Source of the DNA: an uncultured Chlorobiota bacterium
GTDB lineage: Bacteria; Bacteroidota; Ignavibacteria; UBA10030; UBA6906
Direction of reading: 5' to 3'
Length of the DNA stretch: 64,000 nucleotides
Assembly: GCA_900696645.1 (NCBI GenBank)
Contig: CAADGV010000023.1
Span: forward strand, 62,001 to 126,000
Shown: one piece after another, positions 51,187-61,342 of the stretch
How the letters are laid out: each line of letters opens with the position of its first letter
How positions within the stretch are numbered: the first letter of the stretch is position 1
Notes under the pieces: model-generated
What the model was told of the DNA's origin: nothing
The model's input: only the letters and a program-made list of their open reading frames with translations
The model's database searches: none
Made by a program: the position numbers and the translations under genes

Positions 51187-51681
51187 ATGGGTCTTTTAGA
51201 CCAGAAATTTGAGAACAGTAACGTCATCATCACCTCGATGGACAATCTCCTGAACTGGGCACGATTGTCGTCGATGTGGGGCATGCAATTCGGACTTGCG
51301 TGTTGTGCAATTGAAATGATGGCCACGGGCGCTTCGCATTACGATACCGATCGTTTTGGCATCTTCTTCAGGGGAACACCGCGCCAATCCGACGTGATGA
51401 TTGTTGCGGGAACCGTAACACTCAAAATGGCGTCTCGCATCAAAACGCTGTACGATCAAATGTCCGAGCCGCGCTATGTGCTTTCGATGGGTAGTTGCGC
51501 AAACTGCGGCGGCCCGTATTGGGAGCACGGGTATCACGTGCTCAAAGGAGTTGACAGGGTAATTCCTGTTGATGTATACGTTCCGGGATGCCCTCCTCGA
51601 CCCGAAGCGCTGATCGAAGGGCTGATGAAACTGCAGGAAAAAATCCGCAACGAAAGCCTCGCAAAACGAAAGTCAGCCTGA
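51187..51681 (+). CDS. nuoB: NADH-quinone oxidoreductase subunit B
   Basis: A 164-residue PSST subunit carrying the N2 4Fe-4S cluster next to the quinone site. Ligands are the twin Cys in [10 protein letters not shown], the Cys in [11 protein letters not shown] and the Cys in [12 protein letters not shown]. Conserved segment [19 protein letters not shown]. The gene lies 22 bp after nuoA, with GAGGAATT as RBS. Confidence 0.96.
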   Translation: MGLLDQKFENSNVIITSMDNLLNWARLSSMWGMQFGLACCAIEMMATGASHYDTDRFGIFFRGTPRQSDVMIVAGTVTLKMASRIKTLYDQMSEPRYVLSMGSCANCGGPYWEHGYHVLKGVDRVIPVDVYVPGCPPRPEALIEGLMKLQEKIRNESLAKRKSA

Positions 51682-51721
51682 TGCCCGTCCCTCCATCACC
51701 AACAAGAAACTATCGATCTGC

Positions 51722-52201
51722 ATGATCCCCCAGGAAATCCACGACAACATCAAAACACGGTTTGGTGACGCAGTCGTCGAAGCGAAGATCGACGGCGTTA
51801 TTGATCCGTGGGTGAAGATTGCGCCGGATAAAATCAAAGAAGTCGCTTTGTTCCTGCGTGACGATGAAGCTCTCGCATTCGACTCGCTCATGTGTCTTAG
51901 CGGAATCGATTACACCGGCGGGAAGTTAGGCGTCGTCTATCATCTACACTCGATCAAGTGGAATCACAAGATTACACTCAAGGTAGATGTTACTGTCGAA
52001 AATCCGCATTGCGTGTCGGTTGAATCCGTTTGGAAAACTGCCAACTGGCATGAGCGCGAAGCGTTTGATATGTACGGGATTATTTTCGATGAACATCCCG
52101 ACCTGCGTCGGATTTTGATGCCGTATGATTGGGAGGGACATCCTTTACGCAAAGACTATCAAGTGCCTGAGTTTTACAATGGCATGAAGGTGCCGTATTA
52201 A
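51722..52201 (+). CDS. nuoC: NADH-quinone oxidoreductase subunit C
   Basis: A 159-residue 30-kDa-type subunit of the hydrophilic arm. Recognised by WHEREAFDMYGIIFDEHPDLRRIL and DWEGHPLRKDY at the C-terminal signature. It is separate from NuoD. The stop overlaps the nuoD start by 1 bp (TAATG). Confidence 0.94.
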   Translation: MIPQEIHDNIKTRFGDAVVEAKIDGVIDPWVKIAPDKIKEVALFLRDDEALAFDSLMCLSGIDYTGGKLGVVYHLHSIKWNHKITLKVDVTVENPHCVSVESVWKTANWHEREAFDMYGIIFDEHPDLRRILMPYDWEGHPLRKDYQVPEFYNGMKVPY

Positions 52202-53376
52202 TGGAAACACTTGAAGAGAAAATTGATGCACGTCCGATGACGATTCCCGGTTTCGGCAGGGCATTGCGCTCCGAGGAAATGGTCATCAACATGGGGCCCC
52301 AACATCCGTCCACACACGGTGTCTTGCGGTTGGAATTGATTGTTGACGGCGAGATTGTTGTTGACGCAATTCCGCACATCGGCTATCTGCACCGGTGCTT
52401 CGAGAAGCATGCCGAACACATGACGAATTACCAGCAGGTGATTCCATACTGTGACCGGATGGACTATGTCGCCGCGATGAATGCGGAGTTCGGCTATGTT
52501 GTTGCGTGCGAGAAGTTGCTCAACATCAAAGTACCCGAGCGGGTTGAGTACATCCGTGTTATCATGGCGGAATTTCAGCGTATCGCAAGCCACCTGATTG
52601 CGATCGGAACGTACGGCATGGATATCGGAGCGTTCACGCCGTTCCTGTTCTGTATGCGGGATCGTGAGGCAATTCTCGACATTTTCGAACAGACATGCGG
52701 CGCCCGTCTTCTTTACAACTACATGTGGATCGGCGGATTGTCGCACGATGTGCCGGCGGATTTTGCGGAGAAGGTGAAGCGATTCTGCAAGATGTTTCGC
52801 GGTACCATCAAGGAGCTCAACAATCTTCTCTCGTACAACAAGATTTTTGTTGAGCGTACCGCAAATGTCGGCGTGTTGCCTGCCGATGTTGCTATCAACT
52901 ACGGCGCAAGCGGCCCGGTGCTGCGCGGTTCGGGCGTGAAGTTCGATTTGCGGAAGAACGATCCCTACTCGGTGTACGACAAACTCGAGTTCGAAATCCC
53001 CACAGGAAAAGGATTAAAAGGAACCACCGGCGACTGCTGGGATCGATATATGGTTCGCGTTGATGAGATGGAACAGAGCGTCAACATTATCGAACAGGCC
53101 GTTGACAAGCTGCCTCCGGGCGATGTGCAATCCGCAATCCCCAAGCGGATTCGCCCGGATGCCGGCGAAGTGTATGTTCGCACCGAAACGCCGAAAGGCG
53201 AAATCGGCTACTACGTTGTTGCCGACGGCACAGCAAGTCCGTTCAGAGTGAAAGTCCGGCCACCTTGTTTCGTCAACCTCGCGGTCTTGCCGGCGATAAG
53301 TCGCGGAGCCATGATTTCGGATGTGATTGCGATCCTCGGCAGCGTCGATATTGTGCTGGGCGAGGTGGACAGGTAA
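52201..53376 (+). CDS. nuoD: NADH-quinone oxidoreductase subunit D
   Basis: A 391-residue 49-kDa-type subunit forming the quinone pocket with NuoB. It carries MGPQHPSTHGVLRLEL, HIGYLHRCFEKHAEHM (quinone-site His), and PKGEIGYYVVADGT. The C-terminus lacks the Ni-binding Cys of the related hydrogenases and has the expected end (LGSVDIVLGEVDR). The next gene is nuoH; nuoE, nuoF and nuoG, usually found here, are missing. Confidence 0.96.
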   Translation: METLEEKIDARPMTIPGFGRALRSEEMVINMGPQHPSTHGVLRLELIVDGEIVVDAIPHIGYLHRCFEKHAEHMTNYQQVIPYCDRMDYVAAMNAEFGYVVACEKLLNIKVPERVEYIRVIMAEFQRIASHLIAIGTYGMDIGAFTPFLFCMRDREAILDIFEQTCGARLLYNYMWIGGLSHDVPADFAEKVKRFCKMFRGTIKELNNLLSYNKIFVERTANVGVLPADVAINYGASGPVLRGSGVKFDLRKNDPYSVYDKLEFEIPTGKGLKGTTGDCWDRYMVRVDEMEQSVNIIEQAVDKLPPGDVQSAIPKRIRPDAGEVYVRTETPKGEIGYYVVADGTASPFRVKVRPPCFVNLAVLPAISRGAMISDVIAILGSVDIVLGEVDR

Positions 53377-53407
53377 TCATCACGCATGACGATGTATTGA
53401 AACGCCT

Positions 53408-54433
53408 ATGAAAGAATTCCTCATCGACATACTTCAAAACGAAATTCTTGTGTACGTGCTGATGGCTGCTGTTCCGTTGGTGTGGATCATCCCGTTCGCA
53501 TTGTTTGCGGTGTGGTGGGAGCGCAAAATCTCCGCCCACATGCAGGATCGACTCGGCCCGATGCGTACAGGGGGCTGGCACGGTTGGGCACAGACGATTG
53601 CCGATATTCTGAAACTCATACAGAAAGAGGATATTATTCCAGCTGCTGCGGACAGGAAACTCTTCAATCTTGCGCCGTACGTTGTGTTCGTCGGTTCCTT
53701 CGCGGCCTATGCCGCCATCCCGTTCAGTGCAGCCTATGTTGGCAGCGAAATCAACATCGGGCTGTTCTACATTCTTGCAGTCTCGTCATTTGTTGTTGTC
53801 GGATTGTTGATGGCCGGATGGGCATCTAACAACAAATGGTCGTTGTTCGGTGCAATGCGTGCTGCGGCACAAATTGTCAGCTACGAAATTCCGGTTGCGC
53901 TTTCGTTGCTTGCCGTTGTCATGATCGTCGGCACGTTCGACTTGCAGGAAATCAACCGGGCACAATCGGGGTATTTCTGGAACTGGTTCGTCTTTCAGAA
54001 ATTTCCTCTTCTCTTCGTCGCCGCAACCATTTACTTTGTTGCATCACTTGCGGAAGTCAACAGAACGCCGTTCGACATTCCTGAAGCGGAATCCGAGCTT
54101 GTCGCGGGCTATCACACGGAATACGGCGGGATGAAGTTTGCGCTTCTTTTTCTCGCGGAGTATGCCAACATGTTTGCCGTTTCAGCAATTGCCGCGACAG
54201 TGTTCTTCGGCGGCTGGAACTCGCCTTTCGGCGATTTCATGTCCGGACCGGTTTGGGGACTCTTCTGGTTCATCAGCAAAGGTATGGCCTTCATCTTCGT
54301 CCACATGTGGCTTCGGTGGACGTTGCCTCGCCTGCGTGTCGATCAATTGATGTATGTGGGATGGAAGGTGTTGATTCCGTTTTCGTTTGTGATTGTGCTC
54401 GGAGTCGGGTTCTGGGTGATGCTCGCCCGTTGA
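53408..54433 (+). CDS. nuoH: NADH-quinone oxidoreductase subunit H
   Basis: A 341-residue membrane subunit with eight helices forming the quinone-chamber side of the membrane arm. Hallmarks are [18 protein letters not shown], then [26 protein letters not shown], and [16 protein letters not shown] at the end. It starts 31 bp after nuoD, directly where nuoEFG would be in the 14-gene order. Confidence 0.96.
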   Translation: MKEFLIDILQNEILVYVLMAAVPLVWIIPFALFAVWWERKISAHMQDRLGPMRTGGWHGWAQTIADILKLIQKEDIIPAAADRKLFNLAPYVVFVGSFAAYAAIPFSAAYVGSEINIGLFYILAVSSFVVVGLLMAGWASNNKWSLFGAMRAAAQIVSYEIPVALSLLAVVMIVGTFDLQEINRAQSGYFWNWFVFQKFPLLFVAATIYFVASLAEVNRTPFDIPEAESELVAGYHTEYGGMKFALLFLAEYANMFAVSAIAATVFFGGWNSPFGDFMSGPVWGLFWFISKGMAFIFVHMWLRWTLPRLRVDQLMYVGWKVLIPFSFVIVLGVGFWVMLAR

Positions 54434-54455
54434 GTTGAGACAAAAGGGAAAGTTC

Positions 54456-55109
54456 ATGGGTACATATTTCAAGAATATCTGGGAAGGGATCTGGACGGTT
54501 CTCGTCGGGATGAAAATCACCTGGTCGCATTTGTTCACGCCTGCGGTGACAATTCAGTACCCCGACGTAAAGCTGAAACTTCCGGAACGGGCGCGCAACC
54601 GGCTGTATGTCAACATGGATGATTGCATCGGCTGCGATCAATGTGCAATGGCGTGTCCGGTTGATTGCATCACGATCGAAACACTCAAGTCAACTCCCGA
54701 TGTTGATCTTGGCCTGACTTCCGTCGGAACGAAAAAGCGGCTGTACGTTCCGCGCTTCGATATCGATATTGCAAAATGCTGTTACTGCGGTTTGTGTGTT
54801 CCTCCGTGTCCGACCGAGTGTATCAAGATGACGGACGTATACGAGTTCTCGGAATACGAACGCAACAATCTGATTTACCGGTACGCTACCATGACTCCGG
54901 CAGAGATTGACGCGGCAAAAACGAAACTGGCCGCGTACGAAAAAGAGCAGGCGGAAAAGAAAGCCGCTGCTCCGCCGAAACCGGCGGCCCCGGCACCTGC
55001 CCGCGTTCCGGTCGGCGCAAAGCCGGCAGGTGTGCCCGCTGCCAAACCTGTTTCATCACCTGCCCCGGCACCTGTTGATCCGCCGGAGAATCCTGAAAAT
55101 AAATCGTAG
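54456..55109 (+). CDS. nuoI: NADH-quinone oxidoreductase subunit I, with Ala/Pro-rich tail
   Basis: A 217-residue subunit holding clusters N6a and N6b. The two 4Fe-4S motifs are DCIGCDQCAMACPVDC and KCCYCGLCVPPCPTEC. The N-terminal segment (YFKNIWEGIWTVLVGMKIT) fits. Unlike typical NuoI the last 60 or so residues are an Ala/Pro-rich tail (from about 157, with AAAPPKPAAPAPARVP). I chose the ATG at 54456, with AAAAGGGA upstream, over an earlier start that runs into nuoH. Confidence 0.94.
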   Translation: MGTYFKNIWEGIWTVLVGMKITWSHLFTPAVTIQYPDVKLKLPERARNRLYVNMDDCIGCDQCAMACPVDCITIETLKSTPDVDLGLTSVGTKKRLYVPRFDIDIAKCCYCGLCVPPCPTECIKMTDVYEFSEYERNNLIYRYATMTPAEIDAAKTKLAAYEKEQAEKKAAAPPKPAAPAPARVPVGAKPAGVPAAKPVSSPAPAPVDPPENPENKS

Positions 55110-55113
55110 CGCT

Positions 55114-55620
55114 ATGGAATTGTTTGATATTGCCTTCTTCGTTTTTGCCTTCATCACCGTCGTCTCGGCATTCATCGTCGTCTTCTCGAAGAGCGTTATC
55201 TACTCTGCTTTTTCGCTGCTCTTTACCTTCTTCGGCGTTGCGGCATTATACGTTTTGCTTCACGCCGATTTTATTGCCGTAACGCAAGTGCTGATTTATG
55301 TCGGCGGAATTCTTGTTCTGATGCTGTTCGGCGTGATGCTGACGAACAAGATCGTGAACGTTGAGTTGAAGACCGGAACATTGCATACTATTCCGGCTCT
55401 TCTTCTCGTATCCGTCGTTGCCGGTACGCTCGGCGGTTTGTTCTATTCAACGTGGAAAGGCGATGTTGCGCCGCCGCCGCCGCCGTTCGAGTCAACAACG
55501 AAAACGCTCGGCGAGATGCTCATGACGAGCTATCTCTTGCCGTTTGAAATAGCATCGGTTCTCCTGCTTGTTGCCCTGATGGGGGCAGCGATGTTTGCCC
55601 GAAGACGAACGAAAACGTAA
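55114..55620 (+). CDS. nuoJ: NADH-quinone oxidoreductase subunit J
   Basis: A 168-residue subunit with five helices; VYSALxL-like SKSVIYSAFSLLFTFFGVAALY and ADFIAVTQVLIYVGGILVLMLF (the pi-bulge helix) identify it. The loop before the last helix has a run of five prolines. I chose the ATG at 55114, 4 bp after the nuoI stop; the longer frame into nuoI is not credible. Confidence 0.94.
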   Translation: MELFDIAFFVFAFITVVSAFIVVFSKSVIYSAFSLLFTFFGVAALYVLLHADFIAVTQVLIYVGGILVLMLFGVMLTNKIVNVELKTGTLHTIPALLLVSVVAGTLGGLFYSTWKGDVAPPPPPFESTTKTLGEMLMTSYLLPFEIASVLLLVALMGAAMFARRRTKT

Positions 55621-55631
55621 CACAACGAATT

Positions 55632-55976
55632 ATGGAAACCTTTTTCGCTGAATTCATCCGCTGGCTGCCGAAGGTCGGGCTTTCCCACTTCCTGATTGTC
55701 AGCGCTATTCTCTTTGCTCTCGGCATCTACGGCATTTCGACACGCCGCAACGCAATTATGGTGTTGATGGGTGTTGAACTGGTGTTGAATGCCGCGAACA
55801 TCAACTTCGTTGCATTCTCGCGCTACGGAGGAGTGAATTTTGACGGACAGGTGGCCGCCATTTTCGTCATTATCCTTGCGGCGGCCGAGGCTGCGGTTGC
55901 TCTGGCAATTGTTCTTAATATTTACCAGCGCTTCCAGACCGTGAACGTGGATGAAATCAGCACGATGAAGGAATAA
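55632..55976 (+). CDS. nuoK: NADH-quinone oxidoreductase subunit K
   Basis: A 114-residue subunit with three helices and the two buried Glu residues used in proton transfer (MGVELVLNAANINF and AAAEAAVALAIVLNIYQ). The N-terminus is slightly longer than in E. coli. It starts 11 bp after nuoJ. Confidence 0.95.
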   Translation: METFFAEFIRWLPKVGLSHFLIVSAILFALGIYGISTRRNAIMVLMGVELVLNAANINFVAFSRYGGVNFDGQVAAIFVIILAAAEAAVALAIVLNIYQRFQTVNVDEISTMKE

Positions 55977-56021
55977 AGGAATGTTGACCCCGAACATTGT
56001 TCAATTAGAATTGACTGTGTG

Positions 56022-58094
56022 ATGTCTCAAGAATTGTTGATGTATCTCTCTGTTGCGATCCTTCTGTTGCCGTTGATCGGTTTCGTGAAGGTGATCTTCT
56101 TCGGGAAGAGGTTGCCCCGTCAGGGTGATTGGCTGGAAACGCTCGCCATTTCGGTTGCCCTTCTGCTCTCGCTTCTTGTTCTTTACCAGAAACTGACGCT
56201 GTATCATGCGGAAACACTTTCGCTCAACTTTACGTGGATAGATTTTCATGATGTGCCCGGCATCGGGCCGCTCAAGATTATCCTGGGCTTCTCGATCGAC
56301 AATCTTGCCGCTATTATGCTTGTTGTCGTGACGCTGATCAGCACGCTCGTGCATTTCTTCTCGATCGGCTATATGCAAGGCGACGTCCGTTACTCGCGCT
56401 ACTTTGCATTTCTCGGCATCTTCTCGTTCTCGATGCTGATGATCGTTCTTGCGAACAACCTGTTTCTCCTGTACGTCGGTTGGGAGTTGGTCGGTTTGAG
56501 TTCGTACCTTCTCATTGGACATTGGTATGAAAAGAAGAGTGCATCGGATGCGGGCATGAAGGCATTCATCACCAACCGTATCGGCGACGTTGGTTTCTTT
56601 GTCGGCATCATGATTCTCTTCGGGACATTCCACACGTTTGGCTTGACGGAGATTTTCGAGCAGGTGAAAGCCGGCAATCTTCCCTTCGGCAGTGAATGGT
56701 GGTTGACTGCCGCGGGCGTGCTGATTTTCTGCGGGGCGATCGGCAAATCGGCACAATTTCCGCTGCACGTCTGGTTGCCCGACGCAATGGAAGGTCCGAC
56801 TCCCGTCAGTGCCTTGATTCATGCCGCAACGATGGTAGCGGCAGGCGTATACTTGGTTGCACGAACGTTCCCGCTGATGACGGCTGATGCATTGATGGTG
56901 ATTACCTACATTGGAGCAACTACAGCGTTCATTTCTGCAACGATAGCGGTTGCGCAGAATGACATCAAGAAAGTTCTTGCTTACTCTACAATCAGCCAGC
57001 TTGGGTATATGGTGATGGGTCTCGGTGTCGGGGCGTATTCAGCCGGCTTCTTCCATCTTGTAACGCATGCAATGTTCAAGGCAGGTCTCTTCCTCGGCTC
57101 CGGGTCGGTGATTCACGCGATGCATCATGCTCTCCACCATCAGCATGACCATCACACCGACCCGCAGGATATTCGCAACATGGGGGGATTAAAGGCAAAG
57201 ATGCCGGTGACATTCTGGACATTCCTTATATTCACGCTTGCGATTTCGGGCGTTCCCCTTACATCCGGTTTCCTGAGCAAGGACTCGATTCTTGCAGGCA
57301 CTCTTGCGTTCGGCAACCTGACGGGACACATTCTTATCCCCATTGTAGGATTCTTTGTTGCCGGACTGACTGCTTTCTATATGTTTCGAATTGTCATCCT
57401 GACATTCTTGGGCGAACACAAAAGTCCTGAGCGTTTCAGTCTCATTCATGAATCACCGAAGGTGATGACGGTGCCGTTGATGATTCTTGCCGCGCTCTCG
57501 TTCTTCTTCTTCTACAGTATGAACCCGTTGGATGGAGCAGAGGGCTGGATTTCCCAGGCTACCCAAAGGCCGGAAACGGTTGTGCCGGCTTCGGTAGCGG
57601 CAGCATCAACGGAAGTGTTTGAAGAAGCACATCATCATGCCCATTACACGGCAATGTTCCTTTCGCTGGCGGTTGCCGGACTCGGAATCCTCATCGCCTT
57701 CGCCACATATCACTGGAAGAAAATCAGCGCCGACAAAGTCGCTGAGAACTTCAGCGGGCTTCACAAGTTCCTGCTGAACAAATGGTATTTCGATGAACTG
57801 TATGGTGTCATTGCTATTGGTGCGTCGCTTCGGCTGACGGAAATCCTGAAATGGTTTGACAATACAATTATCGACGGCATTGTGAACGGGTCCGGATGGA
57901 TAACGAAGGTCACTTCCGCGATCAGCGGCTGGTTTGACAATTGGGTGATTGATGGAGCGGTGAATGCCGTTGCGTATATCTCGGGCTTTTTTGGAATTGC
58001 GTTGAAGAAAACCCAGACCGGGAAAGTGCAAACCTACGTGGCGCTTGCCGTGTTTGGCGTTATGGTGTTTTATTTTGCGATGCGGTTACTGTAA
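56022..58094 (+). CDS. nuoL: NADH-quinone oxidoreductase subunit L
   Basis: A 690-residue antiporter-like subunit with 16 or more helices and the long lateral helix at the C-terminus. Recognised by YVGWELVGLSSYLLIG, FPLHVWLPDAMEGPTPVSALIHAATMV and DIKKVLAYSTISQLGYM. A His-rich cytoplasmic loop (HHALHHQHDHHTDPQD) precedes the conserved MGGLKAKMP. The ATG at 56022 is preceded by a GTG at 56019; no clear SD. Confidence 0.95.
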   Translation: MSQELLMYLSVAILLLPLIGFVKVIFFGKRLPRQGDWLETLAISVALLLSLLVLYQKLTLYHAETLSLNFTWIDFHDVPGIGPLKIILGFSIDNLAAIMLVVVTLISTLVHFFSIGYMQGDVRYSRYFAFLGIFSFSMLMIVLANNLFLLYVGWELVGLSSYLLIGHWYEKKSASDAGMKAFITNRIGDVGFFVGIMILFGTFHTFGLTEIFEQVKAGNLPFGSEWWLTAAGVLIFCGAIGKSAQFPLHVWLPDAMEGPTPVSALIHAATMVAAGVYLVARTFPLMTADALMVITYIGATTAFISATIAVAQNDIKKVLAYSTISQLGYMVMGLGVGAYSAGFFHLVTHAMFKAGLFLGSGSVIHAMHHALHHQHDHHTDPQDIRNMGGLKAKMPVTFWTFLIFTLAISGVPLTSGFLSKDSILAGTLAFGNLTGHILIPIVGFFVAGLTAFYMFRIVILTFLGEHKSPERFSLIHESPKVMTVPLMILAALSFFFFYSMNPLDGAEGWISQATQRPETVVPASVAAASTEVFEEAHHHAHYTAMFLSLAVAGLGILIAFATYHWKKISADKVAENFSGLHKFLLNKWYFDELYGVIAIGASLRLTEILKWFDNTIIDGIVNGSGWITKVTSAISGWFDNWVIDGAVNAVAYISGFFGIALKKTQTGKVQTYVALAVFGVMVFYFAMRLL

Positions 58095-58129
58095 TTCGAT
58101 TCTGAATTTTCTCACATAGGTATGGAAAT

Positions 58130-59785
58130 ATGGAATTCTCAATTCTCGGTGTAGGCGCCCTCACGTGGGTGACGTTTCTGCCGGTCGTCGGTATGATCAT
58201 CGTTCTGATGATCCCCAAGGAGCAGCGCAATGCCATCAAGTGGTCGTCGCTGGCCTTCGTGGGACTTCAACTGATTGTCGCCTTCGCGCTGGTAATGAAA
58301 TTCGACAAGGGATTGGCGGGCATCAACACGCAGGAAGGGATGCAGTTTGTTGAAAAGGCGACATGGATTGATATCAAAAGTGTTGCGTGGTTCGGCAGAA
58401 TTCACATTGAGTATTTGCTCGGCGTCGACGGATTGAGCATTACGATGGTGTTGTTGACAGCTCTCATCAGCTTTGTTGCCGTCATTTCATCGTGGACGAT
58501 AGACAAATCACTCAAGGGCTACTTTGCTCTGCTTCTCTTGCTCGACACCGGAATGATGGGTGTGTTTGTGTCGCTCGATTTCTTCCTGTTCTATGTATTC
58601 TGGGAAGTGATGCTGCTTCCGATGTATTTTCTGATCGGCATTTGGGGAGGCCCGCGTAGGGAATATGCGGCAATCAAGTTCTTCCTCTACACACTCTTCG
58701 GCTCCGTTCTTATGCTGCTCGTGATGATCGCCCTCTACTTCAGCGTGAACGTGTACATCGATGCAAACGGCGTAATGTATTCTGTAACTGAAGCGATGCA
58801 GAGAGGTACAGAGGGTCTTGAAAAAATCTACACCTTCAATATGCTGCAAATGATGAATCCGGGGAATTTTGTGCCCGATTCGCTGCTCGCCGGTCTCGAT
58901 ACGTCGTGGCGCTATCTTGCATTTGTCGGATTGTTTATAGGCTTTGCGATTAAGATACCGAGTTTTCCGTTCCACACATGGTTGCCGGATGCACACGTGG
59001 AGGCGCCCACGCCTATCAGCGTTATTCTGGCGGGCGTTCTCCTGAAGCTTGGCACTTACGGCATTATGCGTATCAGCATTCCGATTTTCCCCGATGCGAT
59101 GATTCACTACGCATGGTGGATTGCGTTGCTCGGCGTGATCAGTATGGTGTACGGGGCGTTGGTGGCAATGGCGCAGACGGATTTCAAGAAGTTGATTGCA
59201 TACTCGAGTATCAGCCACATGGGTGTTGTTACGCTCGGCATGGCGTCGATGAATACCCAGGGCATGACGGGCGCCGTGTTCCAGATGTTCAACCACGGAA
59301 CCATCACGGCAATGCTCTTCTTGATAGTGGGCGTGATTTATGACCGTGCCCACACTCGCGGGTTGAATGAGTTCGGCGGACTCATGAACAAAATGCCGAA
59401 ATACGCGGCAATAATGTCTATTGCGTTCTTTGCGGCCCTTGGCTTGCCGGGACTAAGCGGATTCATCAGTGAGGCCTTTTCGCTGCTCGGTGCATTTCAG
59501 ACATTCCGGACTCTGACGATCATCGGCGCGATTACTATTGTCTTCACAGCAGGCTATATGTTGTGGACTTTGCAGCGTGTGTTCCTTGGTACGTTGCCGG
59601 AGAAGTGGAAGGACTTGACCGATATGGATGGTCGGGAGATGGTGATGCTTGTGCCTCTTGCTGTCATTATCATCTTCCTCGGCATTTATCCTTCACCTGT
59701 CCTTGATTTGATGAATACGTCGCTGAATCATCTTGCGGAATTGCTGCATACCGCTCAAGGCGCCGTGATGATGGGCGCACGTTAA
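58130..59785 (+). CDS. nuoM: NADH-quinone oxidoreductase subunit M
   Basis: A 551-residue antiporter-like subunit with about 14 helices. Landmarks are FYVFWEVMLLPMYFLIGIWG, FPFHTWLPDAHVEAPTPISV, and DFKKLIAYSSISHMGVVTLG, including the key Glu and Lys residues of the proton channel. It starts 36 bp after nuoL. Confidence 0.95.
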   Translation: MEFSILGVGALTWVTFLPVVGMIIVLMIPKEQRNAIKWSSLAFVGLQLIVAFALVMKFDKGLAGINTQEGMQFVEKATWIDIKSVAWFGRIHIEYLLGVDGLSITMVLLTALISFVAVISSWTIDKSLKGYFALLLLLDTGMMGVFVSLDFFLFYVFWEVMLLPMYFLIGIWGGPRREYAAIKFFLYTLFGSVLMLLVMIALYFSVNVYIDANGVMYSVTEAMQRGTEGLEKIYTFNMLQMMNPGNFVPDSLLAGLDTSWRYLAFVGLFIGFAIKIPSFPFHTWLPDAHVEAPTPISVILAGVLLKLGTYGIMRISIPIFPDAMIHYAWWIALLGVISMVYGALVAMAQTDFKKLIAYSSISHMGVVTLGMASMNTQGMTGAVFQMFNHGTITAMLFLIVGVIYDRAHTRGLNEFGGLMNKMPKYAAIMSIAFFAALGLPGLSGFISEAFSLLGAFQTFRTLTIIGAITIVFTAGYMLWTLQRVFLGTLPEKWKDLTDMDGREMVMLVPLAVIIIFLGIYPSPVLDLMNTSLNHLAELLHTAQGAVMMGAR

Positions 59786-59819
59786 TGCGTTTGTACGATT
59801 TGCTAACTCTGATCTGAAT

Positions 59820-61319
59820 ATGACGGAACAAATTCTTCACGACTTACGCTTGTTTTATCCCGAGACAGCCCTTGTACTTGCTTTCCTCGCGGCGATTATC
59901 GCAGATCTGATTTTCCGGCGATCAACCAAGGTAGTCGCCTTTGTTGCTCTGGCGGGTCTTGCAGTGACGGGCGTTCTTGTTCTTGGACAATCGACGATGC
60001 ATGCATCAATCTTCAGCAACATGATAGCCGTCGATTCGTTTGCGTTCTTCTTCAAACTGCTCATTGTCTTTTCGGCGGTTCTGATTGTTGTGTTCTCCTT
60101 GAGTTCTGCCGAGCTGAATTCCGCCGGAAGGAGACTCGGGGAATACTACTCGTTGCTCCTTGCGCTGACGTTGGGTATGATGTTGATGGCCGGGGCAAGC
60201 AATCTGCTGATGATGTATCTTGCGCTCGAACTTTCTTCCATCACCTCTTACATCCTTTCGGGCTATACTCGTGAGGCACAGGATTCCAGTGAGGCGTCGC
60301 TCAAGTACGTTATCTATGGCTCGCTTTCGTCGGGATTGATGTTGTATGGCATTTCGATCATTTACGGAATGACAGGCTCTCTTGATCTCTACACAATCAA
60401 CCAGGTGCTTGCAGGCGGAGAGGTGAACAGTCTCGCGTTACTCATTGCCGGGATTCTTGTGATTGCAGGCTTCGGCTACAAGATTTCGGCTGTGCCGTTC
60501 CACTTCTGGACGCCCGATGTGTACGAGGGCGCCCCGATTACAATCACAGCATTTCTCTCCGTAGCCTCGAAGGCAGGCGGCTTTGCAATGATGATTCGCT
60601 TCTTCAAGGTCACGTTCTTCGATTCAAGCATTTTGACTTTGCCGGAGGGCGCATGGGAAAGTGTTCAAGGATTTGACTGGGTCGCGGTGATCGTTGCCCT
60701 GTCCGTGTTAACGATGACATTCGGGAATCTTGTCGCAATCTGGCAGAACAATCTCAAACGTATGCTGGCGTACTCCAGTATTGCACACGCCGGCTATATG
60801 TTGATGGGTATTGTGGTTCTGAACAACGAAGGTTTGGCGGCAATCATGCTCTACTTTGTTGTGTACTTGTTTATGAACCTCGGTGCCTTCTACATTGTGA
60901 TGCTGGTTGCGAACAAAATAGGCAGCGAGGATATCGACGACTACAGGGGTATCGGACCGAAGGCGCCTTTGGCGATGGTGGCACTCTCCATCTTTCTCGT
61001 ATCGCTGACGGGTTTGCCTCCGACTGCAGGGTTCATCGGAAAACTCTATTTATTTGCGGCATTGCTGAATAGCGGATGGGTTTGGTTGGCAGTGGTTGGG
61101 GCGCTGAACAGTGTAGTTTCGCTATACTACTACGTGCGGGTGTTCAGGAATATGTATTTGCGGTCGGATGAGCGCCACTCGAACGTTTCCCTCGATTTCA
61201 GTTTTGCCCAGAAACTCGTCATCATGTTTCTGCTTGTCCCGACGTTGTTGTTCGGCCTCTACTTCACCCCGCTTGTGCAACTGGCTCAGGCGTCGGTGAA
61301 GATATTCGGAACACCCTGA
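59820..61319 (+). CDS. nuoN: NADH-quinone oxidoreductase subunit N
   Basis: A 499-residue antiporter-like subunit with about 14 helices. Landmarks are ALELSSITSYILSGYTR, VPFHFWTPDVYEGAPITITA and NLKRMLAYSSIAHAGYMLMG. It completes nuoABCDHIJKLMN and is followed by a strong terminator. Confidence 0.95.
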   Translation: MTEQILHDLRLFYPETALVLAFLAAIIADLIFRRSTKVVAFVALAGLAVTGVLVLGQSTMHASIFSNMIAVDSFAFFFKLLIVFSAVLIVVFSLSSAELNSAGRRLGEYYSLLLALTLGMMLMAGASNLLMMYLALELSSITSYILSGYTREAQDSSEASLKYVIYGSLSSGLMLYGISIIYGMTGSLDLYTINQVLAGGEVNSLALLIAGILVIAGFGYKISAVPFHFWTPDVYEGAPITITAFLSVASKAGGFAMMIRFFKVTFFDSSILTLPEGAWESVQGFDWVAVIVALSVLTMTFGNLVAIWQNNLKRMLAYSSIAHAGYMLMGIVVLNNEGLAAIMLYFVVYLFMNLGAFYIVMLVANKIGSEDIDDYRGIGPKAPLAMVALSIFLVSLTGLPPTAGFIGKLYLFAALLNSGWVWLAVVGALNSVVSLYYYVRVFRNMYLRSDERHSNVSLDFSFAQKLVIMFLLVPTLLFGLYFTPLVQLAQASVKIFGTP

Positions 61320-61342
61320 ATTCTCACATCACCACCACCCGA

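Noticed and set aside
52390-52420. HRCFEK in NuoD (Cys at the usual Gly) as an active-site change
   Set aside because: The position is variable in the family as far as I recall, and the quinone-site His is kept, so it was not treated as unusual.
56001-56822. A 273-codon minus-strand frame, and similar frames antisense to nuoM (58508-59353)
   Set aside because: Both are shadows of hydrophobic membrane-protein genes, giving charged His/Gln/Arg-rich products with no motif.
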